From positions 6,318,089 to 6,382,088 of the forward strand of contig CM068322.1 in NCBI GenBank assembly GCA_034766995.1: a stretch of DNA of 64,000 bases. Direction: 5' to 3'. The notes beneath the pieces are model-generated. The model worked only from the letters and a program-made list of their open reading frames with translations. It ran no database searches and was not told the origin of the DNA. A program made the position numbers and the translations under genes. The DNA comes from Acanthacorydalis orientalis. Taxonomy: Eukaryota > Arthropoda > Insecta > Megaloptera > Corydalidae. Below, one piece after another: positions 56,827 through 64,000 of the stretch; position 1 is the first letter of the stretch, and every line of letters starts with the position of its first letter.

Positions 56827-57060
56827 TTGATCATAATGCCATCTCGTGTTAACCTCGGAATATTTCTCCTACATCATTCTTACAACCCAGATTTGTCACG
56901 ATTTCACTTCCACTTGTTCCCAACATTAAAAAGTGAATTTAAAGGACAGAGTTTCAACACTAACGATTCATTTAAGAGTAGTGTGAATCTAAAGAAACCA
57001 ACACCAAATTTATTCACTGAAGAAATAAATGAACTTGTTACATGTTGACAGAAATTCACT
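56827..57060 (+). pseudogene. mariner transposase C-terminal fragment
   Basis: LLHHSYNPDLSRFHFHLFPT (family [19 protein letters not shown]), then KSEFKGQSFNTNDSFKSSV (kselkGkhFnsdeevksaV), ending EEINELVTC-QKFTANVDYY (gI.kLv.rWqkci..nGdYv). Another mariner lineage than the others in the window. No terminal repeats seen. Confidence 0.75.
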
Positions 57061-57739
57061 GCAAATGTAGATTATTACATTTCAAACTAAATTCATCATT
57101 TTAATTATAATATTTGACTTATTTCATTTTTTTTGTGTAAGTTAAAATTTTCTTATATCATTCAATAGTCATGAATTCCTGTGCGAAACACTTCAGCTAC
57201 CTCTTGTATCATTATTTGTGAAATTTTATTTTATTCCTTCCAACAAACAATACATTTTGAAATTAAACCCATTACATCTAAAATTGTCTGAAAATTTAGT
57301 CGTTATAATAGAACTTTTTTATAGAAAGAATCTTAAAATACATCGCTATAATTCAAATCTTTTATATGTGGAAAGTCATTTTAATAAAAAATATTTGCAA
57401 TGAAGTTAAATGAAAAACCAAACTAGATTTGTGATATACGTTGTTGTAACCAAAATATGTCTATAACCATATATATGTAATATGTGTATAAATAGATGTA
57501 TACAAAAACTAGGTTTAGAAAATATTTTATCATACTATACGAACCAAGATTAGGTGTACGAATAAAAAAATAACTAAACCAAAATAAAATACTTTATTTC
57601 TGGTTCCGTTTAAATAAATCTATTTCTACTCTTTGTATATATTTCAATGTAACATAAACTGCTACACATAAATTTTGTATATATATATATATATATACAT
57701 ACATAAACACACACAAACATAGTAACTTTCACACATACA

Positions 57740-57950
57740 ATAATAAACTAGTTTATACTATTTTATCGCTATTCCACATTCGAATCAATTTGTCGAGATT
57801 GTATCGAGAATAAGATAGATTTACATAAAACGTGTACGATATCGTTTTATCAGGAGTCTGTTCCGTCGATCGATGAAACTTATATATGGATTCGAACGTT
57901 AATTGTGCTAACTGTTAACAGATAGAAATACACAAACTACATATATAAAC
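57740..57950. promoter_or_regulatory. GC-elevated non-repetitive block
   Basis: Contains several TCGA/CGAT-rich words (for example CCGTCGATCGATGAAAC). No gene or repeat recognised; candidate regulatory DNA only by composition. Confidence 0.2.
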
Positions 57951-58079
57951 TTATCAATCAAGAGCTTAAAATAGAATTACCGTTTTATTTTTAGAATTAG
58001 TGAATGAACTGTATCCATTTCATTTTTAATTTTTTTGGTATATACCAACATCAACAAACATACACGTGCATGCATATGT

Positions 58080-58098
58080 ATGTATGTATATATATATC

Positions 58099-58145
<47 letters not shown>
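58080..58145. repeat. TA microsatellite
   Basis: About 65 bases with TATCTATATATACATA at its left end. Confidence 0.95.
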
Positions 58146-58148
<3 letters not shown>

Positions 58149-58374
58149 TACATATCCAGCAACGCATACGTTTACAGTTTAAGACAGTGTAGTACAATAA
58201 AATGTTTTCATTCTATTTTTTCCTTTAAGTATACGGTTTTAAGTTATATTTTAGAAATTGAATAATTTTCCTCGGTAGATTTAAACAGGTTTCGTTTTGA
58301 ATTTTCAATTATTAAATTGATAGAAAAATTATTGCGATTTATGAATTCATATACATATTTTCTTTTTTAATTTT

Positions 58375-59066
58375 CCTAGCTGTTTTAAGTGGACCAAACC
58401 CGTTGGATGACTAACGTCTAACTGTTGTACAAGCTCTCGAATTGTTCTGTGTGGCTCTGATTCAACTATTGTCTTCAGTTGGTCGTTATGAGCTGAAAAA
58501 GAACCCTCGAATTATTTTTTGTTGCACGTATTTTTAGGATGGTGTAAGTCGGCTTATGTTTCAAAAATCTGCCTATATGTAGCCGTTCCTGGGAGCGTCT
58601 AGAGCCCCGACAACAACCAGAGTTTACATATATTTGTGAAAGTTTTCCTATAGTTGATTAGTCATCGCGCTTTCGTGCTCAGATCCGTGAAAAGGTTCAA
58701 ATATCCCTCGCGACCTTCTTAATCTTTAAGGCTCTCATCCTCAACACGAAATTTTTGGTACCACCATTACACCCTACATTTCTTTACAATATCCACACCA
58801 AAAGCATTGTTAGTTTACGAGCAGTTTCTACTGTTTTACCACCTGTTTTGAATTTATACAAAAAAAATGTTATTAGCTTGTTTTCCATTTTTAATTCAAT
58901 CGCCCAATTTGAAGCAAAATTAATAATAAAAACAAATTACCAATGTACAGACAGAAAAATGTACTTTAAAATGATATTAGCATCAACACGATGAAATGGC
59001 ACTTTCATTAAAAAAATTAAGATTAGTAATCAGAAAACAAAAACCGCAATTATTTTCTTACAAACC

Positions 59067-59068
<2 letters not shown>
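58375..59068 (-). mobile_element. mariner 5' part with transposase start, minus strand
   Basis: The minus strand reads MENKLITFFLYKFKTGGKTV ETARKL, frameshift, FGVDIVKKCRV-WWYQKFRV EDESLKD, and further left DQLKTIVESEPHRTIRELVQ QLDVSHPTG: the DNA-binding half of a mariner transposase. About 200 extra bases separate the last two parts where about 30 are expected. The 5' terminal region next to the TA tract at 59069 matches 60975-61275. Confidence 0.8.

Positions 59069-59113
<45 letters not shown>
59069..59113. repeat. TA microsatellite abutting a mariner end
   Basis: About 43 bases. Confidence 0.95.
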
Positions 59114-59115
<2 letters not shown>

Positions 59116-59211
59116 TAAATGTAAGCAAGTGTATTTTTAATTTCATAAATATTAAAAAAGTACACTAATATTAAAAAGTACTTCAGGCCGACTCAACTTC
59201 TTGCCATATTA

Positions 59212-59585
59212 GGTCTGTTCGATATGTACATTAAACTTACTCGGAGTAAGAAATTTTACACTTTTCTGTTCGATATGTACTTTGAACTTAATCGAGATTT
59301 TCGACAAATAGTTTAGAGTAAGTTCAGAACAGGGGATTTGTTACTCTGAACTTACTTTAGCTTTTTGGTAGAGTAACGCGAGCATCTTTGTACAACTCGA
59401 GTCTTTATCTATGATAATCGCTATCGAATAAACAAATCATCCAAACTTGACAGTTTTCATACGATTTACTCTAATATTACTCTACATTGTTCGATAAAAA
59501 CAAGTTCAAAGTAAGAAATTCAGAGTAAAGTCATAAAATTCAAGAGTCAGTTCATAATAAGTTCAGTGTACATATCGAAAAGACC
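59212..59585. mobile_element. PIF/Harbinger-type (Tourist-like) MITE
   Basis: 374 bases flanked by TTA on both sides (59209-59211, 59586-59588). The ends are GGTCTGTTCGATATGTACAT and, inverted, GGTCTTTTCGATATGTACAC. A three-base TTA duplication and GG-starting termini point to PIF/Harbinger. The interior repeats subterminal words: CTGTTCGATATGTACTTTGA at 59266 and CTGAACTTACT / AGAGTAAGTTCAGA in both orientations. No coding capacity. Confidence 0.88.
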
Positions 59586-59814
59586 TTACACTATACATAT
59601 ATTTCAGTATAATTTTTTTTTAACATTATATAAAAATTCAAAATATTTCAATATACAATACAATATATAGAACCTCTTTTAATTATAATTGTAAAATGTA
59701 CAAAGAATATTTTTGATTTCAAACTAATAGAAAATGTATGGGTTGTTAGAAATAAAAAAAATGAAAGAAAGTAACCATAAACATCGACGAATTTAAGAAA
59801 ATCATAAAATACGC

Positions 59815-59890
59815 CGATTCGCTTGTGTTCGATGACAACGCCATCATCCTCCGAGCACCAAGTTACTGAAAAATCTGAACTGATGAGATC
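59815..59890. repeat. AT-rich inverted-repeat family, terminal fragment
   Basis: GATGACAACGCCATCATCCT CCGAGCACC ... ACTGAAAAATCTGA matches the outer end of the family. Confidence 0.5.
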
Positions 59891-60115
59891 AAGTCAAATA
59901 TGTCTGGTTTGATAGCGCTTGATCTAGTCTTGTCAAATTTGGTTAAGTTATCAGATCTGATAAGGGTTGTTACGTGTGTCCAATATAACCATATTGGCTA
60001 GATCTCGTCAAGTCTGTAATAAGACCATGTTAAATTTATTCTAGAATAGATAGATCTAAGTAGACGAAGTTGGATCAGATAAGATTTGGTTAAATCAGTT
60101 TCGGAAAGCAAGTTT
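59880..60115. repeat. Loosely repeated GATC-containing block
   Basis: Variants of GATCAAGTCAAAT / GATCTAGTCTTGTCAAAT / GATCAGATAAGATTTGGTTA recur several times within about 230 bases, suggesting an old tandem repeat. Confidence 0.4.
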
Positions 60116-60524
60116 AAAAACTTGTATTTACGAGTAATTGTATTTTTTAAGATTGAATCGAAGAATTTACCTATAATTCTATTATAGTGCCCGTATAAAT
60201 AATACATAATTTTATAGGAAAAATTAACATCAAATAAAAAATACCTGAAATGTCTGAAACAGTACAATTTTTGTGCATTGTTAAATAATTTTTATCAATT
60301 ATAAATCTTCTTTTTGTTCAACGTACTTTTCCATTATGATTTTTCGAAAATAAGAAACGAAAAACACTAAAAAATGTTTAAAAAAACACTTAAATATATA
60401 CCTTTGATGTTGAATATCAAAGCTTATTAACCACTAAGAGCGTATCAGATAAATAATACACTCTAGGGATAATATTATCTCATGGTATATATTTTAAATA
60501 TAAAAATATATTGATAGTATCATC

Positions 60525-60526
<2 letters not shown>

Positions 60527-60578
<52 letters not shown>
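60527..60578. repeat. TA microsatellite
   Basis: About 51 bases. Confidence 0.95.
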
Positions 60579-60579
<1 letters not shown>

Positions 60580-60959
60580 CTTCTAAACCATATCATATAT
60601 CAACTCTTAGAAGCTTTACGACTCTCTCGAGATATCCGAAATTGGTAAGTCACAATACTCCCTAAAGTCAGCAAAATATGTACCAAATGCATTAACGTTT
60701 TTTAAAATTTTGGTACAGAATATTTGAAAAATAATTCTTTTTAAGATATAATTTATATAACTATGACTTAAATATTGTATTCGAAATAATATTTGTTATC
60801 TTAATTAACGTAAATCATAAATATTGCACTCATGAAAGCAAAAAATGAAACTGTACAGGACATTAATGTTTCAATAATTCGTATGTTTAAACTGCATGTT
60901 TCATATTATCTTAATATTTTTAGTTTAATATGTTAATTCAACAAACAGTTATTTATATA

Positions 60960-61271
60960 TTAAACAAAATTCAAATAATTACACACCATTGCACCGTACG
61001 TTCCTTAACAGTTCCCATACCAAAAGAATCGTTTCGTTTAAGAGTAGTTTCTGATACTTTGCTACCCATTTTAAATTCATATAAAATGCTTTTATTCGCT
61101 TATTTTCCATCTTTAATTCAATAGCCGAACTTGAAGAAAAATTAATAATAAATACAGACTGAAAAATGCACTTTAAAAATAATATTAACATGAATACGAT
61201 GAATGATACTTTCATTAAAAAAATAACATTAGAATTCAGAAAACAAAACCAGCAATTATTTTCCTACCAAC

Positions 61272-61275
<4 letters not shown>
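60960..61275 (-). mobile_element. mariner 5' end, second copy
   Basis: The outer end on the minus strand is TTAGGTTGGTAGGAAAATAA TTGC next to TATATA. About 190 bases inward it encodes MENKRIKAFYMNLKWVAKYQ KLLLNETI, a degenerate mariner transposase start parallel to 58755-58900. It breaks off at about 60960. Confidence 0.75.

Positions 61276-61321
<46 letters not shown>
61276..61321. repeat. TA microsatellite between two mariner ends
   Basis: About 46 bases. On its right (61335-61386) lies a second copy of the same terminal sequence (CAGAAAACAAAAACCACAAT, TATTTTCCTACCAATTTAA). Confidence 0.95.
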
Positions 61322-61322
<1 letters not shown>

Positions 61323-61334
61323 GTTGAAAAAATT

Positions 61335-61386
61335 TAAGGTTAGATTTCAGAAAACAAAAACCACAATTATTTTCCTACCAATTTAA
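61335..61386 (-). mobile_element. Terminal fragment of the same mariner family
   Basis: The reverse complement TTAAATTGGTAGGAAAATAA TTGTGG matches the terminus at 61252-61275, in the same orientation. Only about 50 bases remain. Confidence 0.7.
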
Positions 61387-61553
61387 TAATTTGTAACATA
61401 TTCTATTTTACAATCTCACATTTTTCAGTTTTTGTAAGTGATCACAATAAGATTAAAATTTTATCTGTACAAAATTGAAATGAAAATGAAAATGTATCAC
61501 AGAAAGAAAATACCATTACTAATTTTAACTGTCGGGAATAAAACTACGTTAAT

Positions 61554-61557
<4 letters not shown>

Positions 61558-61607
<50 letters not shown>
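61558..61607. repeat. TA microsatellite
   Basis: About 50 bases. Confidence 0.95.
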
Positions 61608-61610
<3 letters not shown>

Positions 61611-62358
61611 TATTCTTCACGCATTAAATAATATTTAATTTTTAGTTCAAAAAATACATTTGTCATCAAAAATAAAAGATATTGAAAATGGTAATATATT
61701 TTCATTAAGATCTGTATAATGGACACTCAACTCATGTAATATTATTCTTATTACTGCATTATCAAAACACATATTTTGCTGAACTTTCCAAGTTTTCTAG
61801 TTACTTTTCTAAAAATAACTACAAATGACACATTTAATCAATAGTTAATAAATATTTTCGGATCAAGTTATTTCAAATACAGAGGTTAACAAAATTCTAA
61901 CATTAGTTTTTTTTTTTATAAATTATTCTCATTTTAATTACTTATCGAAATATTTAGATGCATCTTTAACAACCATTAAAATGTATTGTTTAAAATGAAA
62001 TATTATTTTAAAAAAAGGAAATTATTTTGACATTCATAACCTTGAAGAAGTTCTAACAATAAATTTGAAATAAAAACTGTTATTTTTCGACCATCATGAA
62101 TGTTTAATACTAAATGTAAGTACGAAATGAAACGTAATAGGTGTATTTACGAGGGTGACGTGTACACTTGTATAATCTACAACTTTTGTACTTTTACATA
62201 ATATCATAGCATAGTATATGGAATTTGTTTTACTCATTTGTATAGTTTTGTATTCTATTGTTATTTCTAAATGGTTCTTGCATGTGCATTACATTTTAGA
62301 CGATTACGAAATAACGAACGATATATAATATTGTACAAACTATATTATTCACTTATAA

Positions 62359-62409
<51 letters not shown>
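62359..62409. repeat. TA microsatellite
   Basis: About 51 bases. Confidence 0.95.
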
Positions 62410-62410
<1 letters not shown>

Positions 62411-62616
62411 GTAAATGTAGTTTTTAACATTTATACCAATATTAAATATTTTAACATCGTAAGTTATACTTAAAACTTTCAGTTTCCACTGAACACAAAA
62501 TGTGTCTAGAGTATATAGCAAATGAGTACCCAACTACATGTATATTTGTCATGTTAATAATTGACAGAAGTAAGCTAGATATCCATAACAATCAATCAAG
62601 AACAAGAATCGAACTA

Positions 62617-62618
<2 letters not shown>

Positions 62619-62659
<41 letters not shown>

Positions 62660-62676
62660 AGAGAGAGAGAAAGAAT
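62619..62676. repeat. TA microsatellite followed by GA-rich repeat
   Basis: About 37 bases of TA, then GAAAGAGAGAGAGAAAGA. Confidence 0.95.
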
Positions 62677-63764
62677 AAAGTTTATCTAACATTTTAAACA
62701 ATAAAAATACGGAAAAAAGAAATGCAACCAAATTTTTTTACTTGACTCAATGTGATATGAAGTATTTCCGGTTTTAAAATGGAATAATGTATAAATAAAT
62801 TTTTCATGGCATCAGGCTGTGTATAAATGATGTTTCTATTACTCATGAAATACAAAAAAATTAACGTAATGAAAACAAACAAGGATTTTGGCTAATTAAA
62901 GAAATTTCTTGCAATAATATGGATTTTCTAATTGAAGACTAACGACCGCCATAAATGATTTTAAAAAAAACCTACAACTGCATGAAAGTCGGAAAGAGAA
63001 AGTTCATCTTATGGTTCTTTTTTTTTAAAAAATCCTGATGATTCTATCAACGGATTCGAACCAGATATTTTACGTATAAATGAGGATTCCAATTACGATT
63101 TATTGTTATGATATACCGACTCTCATATTTAAAAATAGGTTTCTCGTTTTCACCATAAAGCTATATAAGTTCATAAGCGTAAATGGATTAAATAAGTTGC
63201 CATTTAAATCTATGCATCATGTAAAAATTATTAGTTCCAATTTTTTTTCTAAATTGATACGGGTCACATACTTAATCACATATTCAATAATAAACATTTT
63301 TTCTTATAAAATCGACATAATTAACTTTCATATATGTTTTTTAACATATTTAACAAACATAATTAACTTTCTTCATAGAATTTATTAATGAAGAGTAATA
63401 TCAATTCGAAATTCAATTGAATGTATAGTTCAAGCAAGGAATGGAGCACTTGCGGCCTTCTGAGTTGTTCGATACAACTATTCACATATTTTGTCAATTA
63501 TACATTTCTATCATTTGTAATTTATACATTCTCAAAAGGTGTGCTTTTTAATTGTTTAGAATAAAAAATCGCTATTTTTAAAGCACAATGTTAAGAAATT
63601 AATCGCTCTTATCTATACTTAGAAATGATTATTTTTGTTAAAGGAGATAAACTCAAAATGGCAATAAATCCTTATAACAAGTCTAAAAGCATGCTTATTG
63701 TTTTGCTTTATTAAAAAAATATTTGATCGTTGAATATGTTTCGAGATTAGAATATTTGTTTTAT

Positions 63765-63768
<4 letters not shown>

Positions 63769-63837
<69 letters not shown>
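63769..63837. repeat. TA microsatellite
   Basis: About 69 bases. Confidence 0.95.
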
Positions 63838-63840
<3 letters not shown>

Positions 63841-64000
63841 AGACTATTAACTGATCATTGAAGCAAAATACAAGAGTGTTTAAAAATATTTGTTGCCTTT
63901 TTCGTTAATATTTTTGTATAGAAAAGGAATGGTAATTAAACAAATAATAGTAGTCAATCGTTTTAGTTTAAGAGTAATATGTTCTTTCAAAAAATATAGT

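Overview
The window is AT-rich nuclear DNA from an animal, most likely an insect. The evidence is a split gene whose protein reads as arthropod RhoBTB, introns with GT/AG borders, mariner, Tc1, piggyBac, hAT and Harbinger-type relics, and more than 30 long (TA)n microsatellites. The gene family alone does not fix the order; Hymenoptera would fit the base composition but is a guess.

One gene fills the left 36.5 kb on the minus strand: RhoBTB, an atypical Rho-family GTPase with two BTB domains, known in the family as a Cullin-3 ubiquitin-ligase adaptor. Ten exons join in frame to 681 codons plus a stop: complement(36230..36531, 21095..21302, 17391..17633, 10640..10705, 10337..10422, 10001..10259, 2955..3239, 2400..2642, 2189..2337, 1915..2119). 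The first exon(s), with the start codon and P-loop, were not found and probably lie beyond position 64000, so 36.5-64 kb would be 5' intron. After the annotated TGA the reading frame stays open to a good splice donor. A strong acceptor 610 bases further on resumes the same frame and encodes a basic/hydrophobic tail that looks like a membrane anchor. This is the most interesting single observation in the window.

The introns and upstream region are a graveyard of mobile DNA. At 9.3-14 kb there is a mariner 3' end, two piggyBac-like relics in tandem and a possible solo LTR. At 16.3 kb a hAT-type MITE has perfect 8-base target duplications. At 19-20 kb there is a decayed coding relic of unknown family. 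A near full-length mariner lies at 23.3-24.6 kb, repeats resembling Penelope-element ends at 26.8-27.2 kb, and LINE relics at 27.5-28.8 and 38.2-38.5 kb. At 34.9 kb there is a decayed duplicate of RhoBTB's own 66-base exon with its flanking intron. Tc1 relics lie at 39.2 and 49.5-50 kb, an antisense piggyBac C-terminus at 43.2 kb, two mariner MITEs with the same internal deletion at 43.8 and 55.8 kb, a Harbinger-type MITE at 59.2 kb, and mariner 5' ends at 58.4-61.4 kb. A small family of AT-rich inverted repeats occurs at least eight times between 25 and 60 kb.

No complete, intact gene other than RhoBTB is supported. No rRNA, tRNA or CRISPR array is visible. A few non-repetitive, GC-elevated blocks in the introns and upstream region (about 29.7-30.1, 39.8-40.6, 45.4-45.7 and 57.75-57.95 kb) are candidates for regulatory DNA.
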